Assembly: GCA_004556395.1 (NCBI GenBank)
Contig: SFHK01000018.1
Location: 4,015 to 68,014, forward strand
Direction: 5' to 3'
Origin: Clostridiales bacterium
GTDB taxonomy: Bacteria; Bacillota; Clostridia; Christensenellales; Aristaeellaceae
DNA length: 64,000 nucleotides
Shown here: one piece after another, positions 25,657 through 34,633 of the stretch
How the letters are laid out: every line of letters begins with the position of its first letter
How positions within the stretch are numbered: the first letter of the stretch is position 1
Notes under the pieces: generated by a model
What the model was told of the DNA's origin: nothing
Database searches by the model: none
What the model saw: the letters and a program-made list of their open reading frames with translations, nothing else
Position numbers and translations under genes: made by a program

Positions 25657-26423
25657 TCTTCTACCCCCAAATCGTTTGCATACACTTTCACATTATATTG
25701 TAACGCATTTGCTCTCATTTGTAAACCGTTTCTCAGCGGTTTCACGGCAATTTGTTCGGTGGAATCGTGCCCAGCCTGCATGGTCACCAGACCCTCGGCC
25801 GCCAGCGACACCGCGTCGTGATAGCGCATCTCGCCGGTCACGTACACATCCGCGCCCGCCTTCAGCGCCGTCTGCGCGTATTCCCCGCCCGCGCCGCCGA
25901 CCAGCGCCACGCGCCGCACCGTCTTCTGACGGTCGCCGTATACGCGCACCACGTCGCCCAGCCGCTCGGTCACGCGCGCCGCGAACGCCGCCGCCGTCAT
26001 CGGCTCCACGTCGCCGATGCGCAGAATCGCTTCCTCGTCACCGTCCACGCACTGGACGTTCGTAAGCCCCAGCGCTTCGGCAAGGCAGTCGTTCACGCCG
26101 CCCGCAGCCACATCATAATTCGTATGCGCGGCAATCAGGTTCATATGCGCGCGCACCAGCCGGCATAGAAGCCGCCCCTCCGCCGTGTCCTCGCAGAGGT
26201 TTTTCCGCCCGCCGAACAGAATCGGATGATGCGTCACGATCAGGCTGCAGCCCTTTTCAAGCGCCGCGTCGAGCACCTCATCGTTCAGTTCCAGCGCGCA
26301 GAAGATCGCCTGCACCTCGTTTTCCATGCTACCGCAGAGCAGGCCCACGTTATCCCAGCTCTCCGCCTTATCAAACGGCGCGATTTCGTCAACCCAGCCG
26401 TATACATCCTTCACCTTCAGCAT
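25653..26423 (-). CDS. Nif3-like dinuclear metal centre protein
   Basis: The 256-residue protein has the family start ESWDNVGLLCG, the metal ligands in VTHHPILFGG and AAHTNYDVAAGG, and a late HDSTEQIA. Nif3/YqfO proteins are hexamers with two metals; GTP cyclohydrolase I type 2 annotations are unproven. The ATG at 26423 follows GGAGGGA at about 10 bases; an upstream TTG (26441) overlaps that site and is less likely. It overlaps trmK by 7 bases. In Bacillus the same pair trmK-yqfO follows sigA. Confidence 0.9.
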   Translation of the reverse strand: MLKVKDVYGWVDEIAPFDKAESWDNVGLLCGSMENEVQAIFCALELNDEVLDAALEKGCSLIVTHHPILFGGRKNLCEDTAEGRLLCRLVRAHMNLIAAHTNYDVAAGGVNDCLAEALGLTNVQCVDGDEEAILRIGDVEPMTAAAFAARVTERLGDVVRVYGDRQKTVRRVALVGGAGGEYAQTALKAGADVYVTGEMRYHDAVSLAAEGLVTMQAGHDSTEQIAVKPLRNGLQMRANALQYNVKVYANDLGVEE

Positions 26424-27085
26424 TCGACGATCTCCCTCCAATACTCCATCTCAGTCAGAAGCGCGTCCTTTTCGGAATGGCCGCTCTTCTCCGCGCCCGC
26501 CAGCGCCTTTTGAGCGACGCGCAGACGGAACGCCGCGTATTCGCGGAACGCTTCGCTCGGCTCCTTCCGCAGCACCGGCCCCACAATCAAGTCGCGCTCC
26601 GTGTAGGCCGCTTCGCCCTTTTCCGCGCGGATCAATACATAGCGCCGCCGTGCCGCGCGCACGACGCGTTCATCCGTGATGCGCCGCCCCGTCTCCATCA
26701 GCGCGCGCCGCACCAGTTCCGCACCGACGTTCGGCTCCAGCACAAGCACGCTGTCTGCAAGCCGTCCGCCCGCGCCCCGCAGGATGGCCGCGATCGTCTC
26801 GCCGCCCATACCGGCGATCACCGCCGCGTCCGGCGCGCCGGGAAGCGCCCGCGCACCGTCGCCCACGAAAAACTCCGCCCTTTCCTGAAGCCCCCGCCGC
26901 GCAATCAGTCCTCTCGCCTTTTCCAGCGACGGCGCGGAAATATCCGAAAACCAGACCTTCCCGCACTTGCCCGTGAGCAGCAGCTGTGCGCCCAGTCGGC
27001 CGTGGTCGGTGCCGATGTCGGCCACGATTCCGCATTTCGGCAGCATCCTGATCATCTCCGAAAGCCTTTCATCCGTCAGCGGCAT
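26417..27085 (-). CDS. trmK: tRNA (adenine22-N1)-methyltransferase
   Basis: SAM-dependent methyltransferase of 222 residues that modifies A22 of tRNA. The SAM-binding loop is VADIGTDHGRLGA, followed by FSDISAPSLEKA and the family motif VIAGMGGETI. The ATG at 27085 is preceded by GGAGG; a longer frame upstream has no conserved residues. It lies 71 bases after rpoD in the sigA operon order rpoD-trmK-nif3-cdsZ. Confidence 0.92.
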   Translation of the reverse strand: MPLTDERLSEMIRMLPKCGIVADIGTDHGRLGAQLLLTGKCGKVWFSDISAPSLEKARGLIARRGLQERAEFFVGDGARALPGAPDAAVIAGMGGETIAAILRGAGGRLADSVLVLEPNVGAELVRRALMETGRRITDERVVRAARRRYVLIRAEKGEAAYTERDLIVGPVLRKEPSEAFREYAAFRLRVAQKALAGAEKSGHSEKDALLTEMEYWREIVEC

Positions 27086-27156
27086 GCGTTTTCCTCCGTA
27101 ATAAAGAAATGCCGTCGTCCATTGCGCCGGCATTTCGGTTCCTTCCGAGTCGTTTC

Positions 27157-28245
27157 TCAGTCCAGAGAATCCTTCAGCTTGCGGGAGCGGCTGGGATGGC
27201 GCAGCTTGCGCAGCGCCTTGGCTTCGATCTGGCGAATGCGCTCGCGCGTCACCTTGAACTCCTTGCCTACCTCTTCCAGCGTGCGCTGACGGCCGTCCTC
27301 AAGGCCGAAGCGAAGCTTCAGAACCATTTCCTCTCTGGGCGTCAGCGTGGAAAGCACACTCATCAGCTGCTCCTTGAGAAGCGTGAACGCGGCGGCCTCG
27401 GCGGGTGCGGGCGCGTCCTCGTCCGGTAGAAAATCGCCCAGATGGCTGTCCTCTTCCTCGCCGATTGGCGTTTCCAGCGAAACCGGCTCCTGCGCAATCT
27501 TGATGATCTCGCGCACCTTGTCCTCGGAAATACCCATTTCCTCGGCGATTTCCTCCGGCAGCGGCTCGCGGCCGTACTCCTGCAGAAGCTGGCGGGACAC
27601 GCGAATCAGCTTGTTGATCGTTTCCACCATGTGCACGGGAATGCGAATCGTGCGCGCCTGATCCGCGATGGCGCGGGTGATGGCCTGACGAATCCACCAC
27701 GTGGCATACGTGGAAAACTTATAGCCCTTGCGATAGTCAAACTTGTCCACGGCCTTGATCAGACCCAGATTGCCCTCCTGAATCAGATCCAGGAACAGCA
27801 TGCCGCGGCCCACATAGCGCTTGGCGATGGACACGACCAGTCGCAGGTTCGCCTCGCACAGGCGATGCTTCGCGTCCACGTCGCCCTCCTCCATGCGCTT
27901 GGCAAGCTCGATTTCCTCGTCCGCCGTAAGCAGCGGCACCTTGCCGATTTCCTTCAGATACATGCGCACGGGATCGTCGATGGAGATGCCCTCGGGCGGC
28001 GTCAGGTCGTCGAGACGGTCGTCCGGCACAGGCGCAGGATCAGCCTCGCTGACGGTGTTTTCCTTGATAATTTCGATGTTCAGTTCCGACAGCGTGTCGA
28101 GAATCTTATCGAACTGATCGGGCTCCATCTCGCAATCGGCAAACTGTTCGATAATTTCCTTGATCGTCAGCGCGCCTTTCTGTTTTCCGGCTTCAATCAG
28201 TTCCCGGACGCGATTGGAGATCATTTCCGCATTCTCGTTTTTCAT
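27157..28245 (-). CDS. rpoD: Primary sigma factor RpoD/SigA
   Basis: The main vegetative sigma factor. The 362-residue protein has region 1.2-2 (DPVRMYLKEIGKVPLLTADEE and RFVGRG-like RYVGRGMLFLDLIQEGN), the -10 recognition helix (KFSTYATWWIRQAITRAI), region 3 and region 4 with the helix-turn-helix TLEEVGKEFKVTRERIRQIE. Region 1.1 is short (about 90 residues), as in Bacillota. It follows dnaG by 29 bases. Confidence 0.97.
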   Translation of the reverse strand: MKNENAEMISNRVRELIEAGKQKGALTIKEIIEQFADCEMEPDQFDKILDTLSELNIEIIKENTVSEADPAPVPDDRLDDLTPPEGISIDDPVRMYLKEIGKVPLLTADEEIELAKRMEEGDVDAKHRLCEANLRLVVSIAKRYVGRGMLFLDLIQEGNLGLIKAVDKFDYRKGYKFSTYATWWIRQAITRAIADQARTIRIPVHMVETINKLIRVSRQLLQEYGREPLPEEIAEEMGISEDKVREIIKIAQEPVSLETPIGEEEDSHLGDFLPDEDAPAPAEAAAFTLLKEQLMSVLSTLTPREEMVLKLRFGLEDGRQRTLEEVGKEFKVTRERIRQIEAKALRKLRHPSRSRKLKDSLD

Positions 28246-28274
28246 TCTCAGGGCACTCCTTTCGGGGGTCGACG

Positions 28275-30005
28275 CTAATCGAGCTTCGCGAGCAGCGCTT
28301 GAATCTGCTGGTTCAGCCGCTTTCTCTCTTCCGCGTCGGCCGTTTTGGCCCGCGCGGCGTACAGATTTATCTGTTGGTTGATTCGAATCTGGCGGATTCG
28401 GTGCAGCAGCTCCTCGGCCAGACTCATCGCCTTTTCCTTATTTTCGGGCAGCGGCTCGAAGTTAATCGCTTCCAGCGCTTCCCTTGACTGTTCCTCCGGA
28501 ATTTCGCCGATAAAATCCCTCGCCTTCATTCCGGAAGACAGATATTCGAACATATCGGCATACAGGCCGCTGTCAAAGTCGTCCTTCATCAGCATGTCGG
28601 CCGGAATCATTCCGCTGTTCAGAAGCGCGATCAGCTGCATCTGCGCAAGCTGCAGCTCCGAACGCTTTTCCGGCGCGACCGCGGGCGTGCGCGGCCTTGG
28701 CGCTTCCTCGGCCTTTGGCGGCGCGGACTGCCCGATCTGCCGCAGCAGCACGTCCCGCGAATAGCCGGTGTCGTGCGCCAGCTTCTGAAGGTAGTTTTCC
28801 AGTTCCACCGGGTTTTGCACACTTCGCAGGATCTCGCAGCAGCGAATCGTGTACTGCGTGCGATCCTCCTGCACGCTGATGTCCATGCCGTCGCGCGCGC
28901 GCATCATGCGATATTCCGCCGGTTCGATCTTCTTGAGCCCATTCCACGCCTCCGCGCCGTTGGCGCGAACGAACTCGTCCGGATCCATACCGCCCGGGTA
29001 GTCGATCACGCGCGCCGGTACGCCCTGCGCTCCCAGAATATCCAGCGCGCGCAGCGCCGCCTTGCGCCCCGCGCCGTCGCCGTCGTAGCTGATCCAGACC
29101 TCCGGCGCGTAGCGCTTCATCAGCCGCGCCTGTTCCTCTGTCAGCGCCGTGCCCAGCGTGGCGACGACGCCCGGGATGCCGTACTTCAAAAGCGACACCG
29201 TGTCCATATACCCTTCCACGAGTACCAGCCGTTTGAGCCCATGCTCCTTACGGGCGAAGTTCAGCGCGTAGAGACCGTTTCGCTTGTTGAACACCGGCGT
29301 ATCCGACGTGTTCAGGTACTTGGGATTGCCGTCGCCCATGATGCGCCCGCCAAAGCCGAGCACCTTTCCCTGCGGGTTCAGGATGGGAAAGATGACGCGC
29401 TCGCGGAACATATCGTACCTGCGCCCGTCCTTCTGGCCGCAGAGCCACGCCGCGTCGATCACCTCGTCGTCGAACCCGGCCTCCTTCAGCGCGCGATACA
29501 GCGTATCGCCGCCGTGCGGCGACGCGCCAAGGCCGAAGCGACGAATGTCGCTGTCCGTCAGACCGCGGGAGTACAGATACTTGAGCGCCATGCTCCCCTC
29601 GGGCTTCCAGATCAGCTGATGGAAGAACCGCGCGGCCAGCAGGTTCGCTTCATAAATCTTCTCGCGCAGCTGCCGGTTTCTGTCCTCCGTGACGGTCGAT
29701 TCCAGCCTGTCCGGCATAGGCATGTGCGCCCGGTCGGCCAAAAGCTCCACCGCCTCCATGAATTCCAGGTGATCGTACTCCATAACGAATCCTATGACAT
29801 TGCCGCCCTTGTGGCAACCAAAGCAGTAAAACATCTGACTGTCGGTGTCCACCTTGAAGGACGGCGTCTTTTCGTTATGGAAAGGGCAACAGGCCCACAG
29901 GTATCTGCCTTTTCGCTTCAGCTGCACGCGCTCGCCGACGATCTCTTCGATGCTCACATGGGAACGAAGTTCATCCAGCCATGCGGAAGGAAGCCTTGAG
30001 GACAT
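28275..30005 (-). CDS. dnaG: DNA primase
   Basis: Makes RNA primers for replication. The 576-residue protein has the N-terminal CHC2 zinc finger (CPFHNEKTPSFKV...FYCFGCHKGG), the Toprim core (LVEGYMDTVSL and SYDGDGAGRKAALRAL) and a C-terminal DnaB-interacting region from about 440. It is the first gene of the minus-strand operon dnaG-rpoD-trmK-nif3-cdsZ. The AT-rich 240 bases upstream (30006-30246) hold no convincing gene, and several weak -10-like TATA boxes prevent naming one promoter. Confidence 0.96.
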   Translation of the reverse strand: MSSRLPSAWLDELRSHVSIEEIVGERVQLKRKGRYLWACCPFHNEKTPSFKVDTDSQMFYCFGCHKGGNVIGFVMEYDHLEFMEAVELLADRAHMPMPDRLESTVTEDRNRQLREKIYEANLLAARFFHQLIWKPEGSMALKYLYSRGLTDSDIRRFGLGASPHGGDTLYRALKEAGFDDEVIDAAWLCGQKDGRRYDMFRERVIFPILNPQGKVLGFGGRIMGDGNPKYLNTSDTPVFNKRNGLYALNFARKEHGLKRLVLVEGYMDTVSLLKYGIPGVVATLGTALTEEQARLMKRYAPEVWISYDGDGAGRKAALRALDILGAQGVPARVIDYPGGMDPDEFVRANGAEAWNGLKKIEPAEYRMMRARDGMDISVQEDRTQYTIRCCEILRSVQNPVELENYLQKLAHDTGYSRDVLLRQIGQSAPPKAEEAPRPRTPAVAPEKRSELQLAQMQLIALLNSGMIPADMLMKDDFDSGLYADMFEYLSSGMKARDFIGEIPEEQSREALEAINFEPLPENKEKAMSLAEELLHRIRQIRINQQINLYAARAKTADAEERKRLNQQIQALLAKLD

Positions 30006-30246
30006 AGTTCACCTTCACCCTTTATTGTTCCGGCCGTTTCCTGTTTGCTTCTTATTCGCGATTCGCAATCTTTTTTCCTGCCTGTTCTTCGACTTTCGAC
30101 AATTTTCACGCAGGAAATCCTTCCCGCGGAAAAACCATCCATGCCGAAGCACCTTTCAGTATATCCATTTCACGGGATATATACCACAAATGTGTCTCAT
30201 TTCCTGCAAAAATACAAAGTTTTACATTTTTACGGCCAAAATAGAC

Positions 30247-30284
30247 AGAAAGAGCCGCCGTACCCTTAGCGATACGACGGCTCC
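30247..30284 (-). terminator. Terminator of the PrsA-like gene
   Basis: On the minus strand GAGCCGTCGTA pairs with TACGGCGGCTC (one G-T), followed by TTTCTGTCTATTTT. It sits 14 bases after the stop codon. Confidence 0.8.
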
Positions 30285-30297
30285 ACCCGTTCCCGGC

Positions 30298-31722
30298 TTA
30301 TTTGATTACCCAGTTTTCGAAGGAATACTCCGGCTTTGCCTCTTCCACCCAGGCTTCCACCTGCGCGTTGTAGACGGTTTCCTTCTTCTCGTCCAGCGCG
30401 GCCTTCGCGGCGGCGTCCTTCACATTTTCAAACGAAACCACGCCCGCTTCCGGCTTGGACTCATACTTCACAATGTGCACGCCCATGGAGCTGAGGAACG
30501 GCGCGGAATACTCGCCCACGTTTTCCAGCGCCACCGATTCCCGCAGGAACGCGGAATCCCACGTCGTGGAGGTCTCGTACACCAGATAGCCGCGCTCGCG
30601 GATGCCGTCCTGCTTGGAGCCGGGATCGTCGGAATACTTCTCGATCAGCTCGTCAATCGGCGTTCCGGCCTCGATTCCGGCGGTCACCTCATCGAGCTTC
30701 TCCTGTACGTTGGCCCACACGGCCTGCTCGTTCGCTTCCAGCTCGGTCTGCTTCGCAGCCAGCTCAGCCTGCTTCGCGGTCAGCTGATCGTTCAGCGTCT
30801 GTGCCGCCGCGTCGGAAGACGTGGCTTCAGCCGCCGTCGCTTCCCGCTGCCCGGCAATCTGCTTTTCGAGGTCGCTGGCCTCCTTTTCCAGTGCGGAGAC
30901 GGCGCTCTGCGCCTCGGTGTAGGCGTTCATCACCGCGTCCTCCGGCTTCAGAAACACATGCTTGATGTAGCGATAGCCCTCCGGCATGTAGTAGATCGTC
31001 TGGTTCTTATTGCCGACGCTTTCCAGACTGGCCGGCTTGTCGGTGTACGCAGTCTTCGCTTCCTCGCTCAGCTTGTCGTACTCAGCCTTGATTTCCTCTT
31101 CCGTGACGGCCGTGTCCTTGTTGACGACGCTTTCCAGGCGCTCCTTCACGCGGTCGCCGTACACGGCTCTGTAAACCGTGTCCTCGGAAATGCCGGAGGT
31201 CTTCAGTATGGCCACGGCTTCGTCGTGGGAAGAGCCGTTGCTCTCGGCGTTTTCAACGTAGGTGTTGTACTCGTTAGTCGCGTCGGTCTGAATGGCGGCC
31301 AGCTCTTCCTCGGTGAAGGCTGCAAAGCCCAGATCGAGCATCTTCTGATCGAGCACGCGGGTCTTGACGATTTCCTTCACCACGTTGTCGCGCACGCGGG
31401 CAGCGTCCTCCGCCGTGATGCTCTGCGATTCGCTGATACCGAACATGCTGGCCATGTAGTTCATGTAGGTGACATAGCTGGAATACATGTCCATCTGCTC
31501 GTTATAGGCGTCCACCGCGTCGCCCTTGGTAACGACTCTGTCGCCATAGTACATGGCCAGAACCGTAGCCATATCGGCTTCATACGCGGCCTGTTCCGCC
31601 GCGGCCTTTTCGGCTTCCTGCTGCTTCACGTATTCCGGGTCGGTGCGAATCAGGTTGCAGCCGCACAGAAGCAGGCAGACGGCCAGGGCAAGGGACAACA
31701 GTTTCATGGTTCTTGAACGCAT
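30298..31722 (-). CDS. PrsA/SurA-like peptidyl-prolyl isomerase lipoprotein with a coiled-coil insertion
   Basis: A lipoprotein signal peptide (1-21, LLCG before Cys22) leads to an N-terminal SurA/PrsA chaperone domain (about 55-230) and a parvulin-like domain split into YIKHVFLK (252-259) and GTPIDELIEKYSDDPGSKQDG onward to VHIVKY (353-420). Between them a heptad-rich insertion (about 265-345, e.g. ALEKEASDLEKQIAG) is predicted to form a coiled coil, which is not part of the standard fold. It probably helps exported proteins fold outside the membrane. The repeat element copy 2 lies 43 bases upstream and no promoter is visible in between. GGAGG is 9 bases before the ATG. Confidence 0.82.
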   Translation of the reverse strand: MRSRTMKLLSLALAVCLLLCGCNLIRTDPEYVKQQEAEKAAAEQAAYEADMATVLAMYYGDRVVTKGDAVDAYNEQMDMYSSYVTYMNYMASMFGISESQSITAEDAARVRDNVVKEIVKTRVLDQKMLDLGFAAFTEEELAAIQTDATNEYNTYVENAESNGSSHDEAVAILKTSGISEDTVYRAVYGDRVKERLESVVNKDTAVTEEEIKAEYDKLSEEAKTAYTDKPASLESVGNKNQTIYYMPEGYRYIKHVFLKPEDAVMNAYTEAQSAVSALEKEASDLEKQIAGQREATAAEATSSDAAAQTLNDQLTAKQAELAAKQTELEANEQAVWANVQEKLDEVTAGIEAGTPIDELIEKYSDDPGSKQDGIRERGYLVYETSTTWDSAFLRESVALENVGEYSAPFLSSMGVHIVKYESKPEAGVVSFENVKDAAAKAALDEKKETVYNAQVEAWVEEAKPEYSFENWVIK

Positions 31723-31765
31723 TCGTATCTTCCTCCACTTAGCGCCTTCGGCGCAAACTCGCTTC

Positions 31766-31927
31766 TAAGGCAACGCTGCGCAAATGAGGTGGTCGGCCGG
31801 CGAATGGATTTTTCGTCAGAGGCAAATGAAAATTTCGAAGGTTTACTGGAGGTAAATCGAGAAATTTTCATGCCGCAGATGGCGGAAAAGACTTCGCCCG
31901 ACGCGCCGCCGAATTGTGCGTTGTGCC
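31766..31927 (+). repeat. Hairpin-forming repeat element, copy 2
   Basis: About 162 bp, the same orientation as copy 1 and roughly 96% identical over the central 150 bases (six substitutions counted). The outermost terminal repeat is worn: the left end begins TAAGGCAACGCTGCGCAA and the right end stops at TTGTGCC without the final TTAAA. It overlaps the 3' end of the small gene at 31868-32308 and lies between that gene and the PrsA-like gene. Confidence 0.85.
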
Positions 31928-32308
31928 AGGCTTCAGCGTTTGAATCTCAATCCTTCCCGCCTTCGTCCGGCGCAGCGCGCGCAGAATCCGCCGCTCGATT
32001 CCCTCCTCCATGTCCTCCGGAAGGAACACGTCGATCGGCGCGCAGACGGCGAACAGGTTCCCGCCGCACGCGCCCAGCGCGCGGAAGAAGCCATCCGCGT
32101 CCGTCCCGCCGCAGGGATACAGCCACAGCGCGTCCGGCGCGAAGCGCTGGGCAAGCATCAGAACGACCGCGCAGCCGTCGCCCTCGCCAAACAGCGTCAG
32201 CCTTTCATTCCGTCTCCGCATCCGCTGAAACACGTCCGCCGCCTCGCCGTATCGGTCGCCCGGCCTTTCCTCCGCTCCCCGGATCACCAGCAGCGCTCCC
32301 CTCTCCAT
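31868..32308 (-). CDS. Small protein of unknown function, C-terminus supplied by a repeat element
   Basis: 146 residues with a good start (GGAGG 7 bases before ATG). The body (about 1-129) is a plausible alpha/beta fragment, with GEGDGCAVVLMLAQRFAPDALWLY resembling a hydrolase nucleophile elbow but with Asp in place of Ser. I do not recognise the family. The last 17 residues (THNSAARRAKSFPPSAA) are encoded by repeat copy 2, and the same peptide is encoded antisense in copy 1. The original 3' end is therefore missing and the gene is probably truncated. It begins about 50 bases after the EF-G paralogue terminator. Confidence 0.6.
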   Translation of the reverse strand: MERGALLVIRGAEERPGDRYGEAADVFQRMRRRNERLTLFGEGDGCAVVLMLAQRFAPDALWLYPCGGTDADGFFRALGACGGNLFAVCAPIDVFLPEDMEEGIERRILRALRRTKAGRIEIQTLKPGTTHNSAARRAKSFPPSAA

Positions 32309-32356
32309 CTGCCCACCTCCCGCAACTTTCTATGCCCGAACGCGCGGAATATGCAA

Positions 32357-32388
32357 AAGAGGGAGACGCCGTTTCGCGTCTCCCTCTT
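32357..32388 (-). terminator. Terminator of the EF-G paralogue
   Basis: AAGAGGGAGACGC (32357-32369) pairs perfectly over 13 bp with GCGTCTCCCTCTT (32376-32388), with loop CGTTTC and a TTTT tract on the minus strand. Confidence 0.9.
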
Positions 32389-32402
32389 GGGAATGCAGGG
32401 AA

Positions 32403-34484
32403 TTATTCCTCTTCTTCCTCTTCCTTCTTGGCGGACTCGATGATCTTCTTGGCGTCCGTCGCGGGAACTTCCTCGTAGCGCTCAAATCTCATGGTGAAGG
32501 AGCCGCGGGACTGGGTGAGGGAGCGGAGGTCGGTCGCGTACTTGAACATTTCGCTCTGCGGAACCTCAGCCGTCACGCACTGCTGGCCGTCCACCTGATC
32601 CATGCCCATGATGCGGCCGCGGCGCTTGTTGATGTCGCCGATGATGTCGCCCATGTACTCGTCGGGAATCATGACTTCCACGTGATAGATGGGCTCGAGC
32701 AGCACGGGGCTGGCCTGATCCAGCTGCTTGAACGCCAGACGGGCAGCCGTCTTGAACGCCATTTCAGAGGAGTCGACCGGGTGATAGGAACCGTCGTGCA
32801 GCTTCGCGGTCAGGCCGACCACCGGGAATCCGGCGAGAACGCCCTTCTTGATGTTGTCGCGCAGACCCTTTTCAACGGCCGGGATGAAGTTGCGCGGTAC
32901 GACGCCGCCGACAACCGCGTCTTCAAAGATGAAGTCGGTGTTGGTGGGATCGTCGTTCGGGCGGAACTCGATAACGACGTCGCCGAACTGGCCGTGTCCG
33001 CCGGACTGCTTCTTATGGCGGCCGCGAACGTCGATCTTCTTGCGGATGGTCTCACGGTACGGGATCTTGGGATCCTGCAGAATGCACTCTACGCCGAACT
33101 TGCTCTGCAGCTTCTTGGCGACCACGTCGATGTGGGTCTCGCCCAGACCGCTGATCAGGGATTCGGTGGTTTCCGCGTCCTTGGTGACGGTGATGGTCGG
33201 GTCTTCTTCCATCAGACGCGCCAGACCCGAGAAGATCTTGTCTTCCTCGCCCGCCTTCTTGGCATACACGGCCATGGAGATGCAGGGAGCCGGGAACTCG
33301 ATCTCGGGGAACTTGATGGGCTTGGCCGGGTCGCACAGGGTGTTGCCGGTGGCGACGGAGGCCAGCTTGGCCAGCGCGCAGATGTCACCCGCGACGACCT
33401 TGGTGGTAGCCGTGGTCTTCTTGCCGAGCATGAAGTACACGGTGCCGGGCTTCTCGGTCTTCTCGGCATTGGCATTGTACAGCATGGTGTCGCTGGTGAG
33501 CACGCCGGAATTGATTTTGAGCAGGCTCAGCTTGCCGACGAACGGGTCAGCCAGCGTCTTGAAGACCTGCGCGGAGAAGGGCTCGCCGTCCCTGCAGACG
33601 CGAACTTCTTTTTCGCCGGACTTCGGGTTCACGCCCTCGATCTCCCTGTCCGCCGGGGACGGCAGCAGGTCGACGATGTTGTCCAGCAGCTTGCCCAGAC
33701 CCACGCGGGTCAGGGAATCGCAGCACACGACTGGAACGACGGAGCCGTCCATGATGCCCTTGCGCAGACCGCGCATGGTATCCTCAGGAGAGAGCTCCAT
33801 CTCTTCGAAATACTTCTCCATCAGTTCTTCGTCCGCACCGGCGGCCGCTTCCATGATGGCTTCACGGGCGGATTCCACTTCGCCGGACACGAAATCCGGA
33901 ATCGGGATCTCCTTCAGGGTCTTGCCTTCGCCGGTGAACGCCTTGTTTTCAAGCACGCACACAACGCCGGTGAACTGGCCCTTTTCCACAATCGGAACCT
34001 CGATGGGCGCGATGTGGCTGCCGTACTTGTCGGTGATGGTGGCCAGCGCCTTTTCGAAGTTGGCGTTTTCACGGCTCATGTTGTTGATGACGATCATGCG
34101 GGGCGTGTGAGACTTGTCGCACTGCGTCCAGGCCTTCTCCGCGCCGACGTCCAGACCGCCGACCGCGCCCACGGTGATCAGCGCGCCTTCGCACACGCGC
34201 AGCGGGCCCATCATTTCGCCGGCAAAATCGAAGTAGCCGGGAATGTCGACGAGGTTGATTTTGGTGTCCTTATACTCCAGGGGCGCCAGCGCCGCAGAAA
34301 TGGAAATCTGACGGCGAATCTCCTCCGGATCGTAGTCGGTCGTCGCGGTGCCGTTTTCTACGCGGCCCTGACGATCAACGACGCCAGTCGTGTAAAGAAG
34401 AGCTTCGACCAGCGTGGTCTTGCCTTCGCCGCCGTGTCCCAGCACGGCGATATTGCGGATGTTTTTAGCCTGATAATCCTTCAT
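32403..34484 (-). CDS. Elongation factor G paralogue (EF-G2 type)
   Basis: The 693-residue protein has all EF-G domains: a GTPase domain (1-280), domain II (about 300-390), domain III, domain IV (RHKKQSGGHGQFGDVVIEF...) and domain V (PIYHVEVMIPDEYMGDIIGDINKRRGRI). The GTPase motifs differ from translocase EF-G: the P-loop is GHGGEGKT (16-23), switch II is DIPGYFDF with Tyr84 at the catalytic His position, RGITI is RQISI, and NKMD reads NNMS. It is therefore probably the second EF-G of Bacillota, whose role (recycling or stress) is less clear. It ends in an acidic tail. It is monocistronic with its own terminator. Confidence 0.88.
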   Translation of the reverse strand: MKDYQAKNIRNIAVLGHGGEGKTTLVEALLYTTGVVDRQGRVENGTATTDYDPEEIRRQISISAALAPLEYKDTKINLVDIPGYFDFAGEMMGPLRVCEGALITVGAVGGLDVGAEKAWTQCDKSHTPRMIVINNMSRENANFEKALATITDKYGSHIAPIEVPIVEKGQFTGVVCVLENKAFTGEGKTLKEIPIPDFVSGEVESAREAIMEAAAGADEELMEKYFEEMELSPEDTMRGLRKGIMDGSVVPVVCCDSLTRVGLGKLLDNIVDLLPSPADREIEGVNPKSGEKEVRVCRDGEPFSAQVFKTLADPFVGKLSLLKINSGVLTSDTMLYNANAEKTEKPGTVYFMLGKKTTATTKVVAGDICALAKLASVATGNTLCDPAKPIKFPEIEFPAPCISMAVYAKKAGEEDKIFSGLARLMEEDPTITVTKDAETTESLISGLGETHIDVVAKKLQSKFGVECILQDPKIPYRETIRKKIDVRGRHKKQSGGHGQFGDVVIEFRPNDDPTNTDFIFEDAVVGGVVPRNFIPAVEKGLRDNIKKGVLAGFPVVGLTAKLHDGSYHPVDSSEMAFKTAARLAFKQLDQASPVLLEPIYHVEVMIPDEYMGDIIGDINKRRGRIMGMDQVDGQQCVTAEVPQSEMFKYATDLRSLTQSRGSFTMRFERYEEVPATDAKKIIESAKKEEEEEE

Positions 34485-34633
34485 TCAGTCTTTCCCCCTG
34501 TCTTTTCCGATCAAAAGATCATGTGCGCATAACGCCCACACAATACGCTATCTTGTATTGTAACATATTCGGTTAAATTTGAAAAGAGTTTTTTCTACTC
34601 ACTCTCATATTTAACGGATTTCCTGCCGTTTTC

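Noticed and set aside
29954..30142. Short frame upstream of dnaG
   Set aside because: It overlaps the dnaG start, has no ribosome binding site and shows no conserved features.
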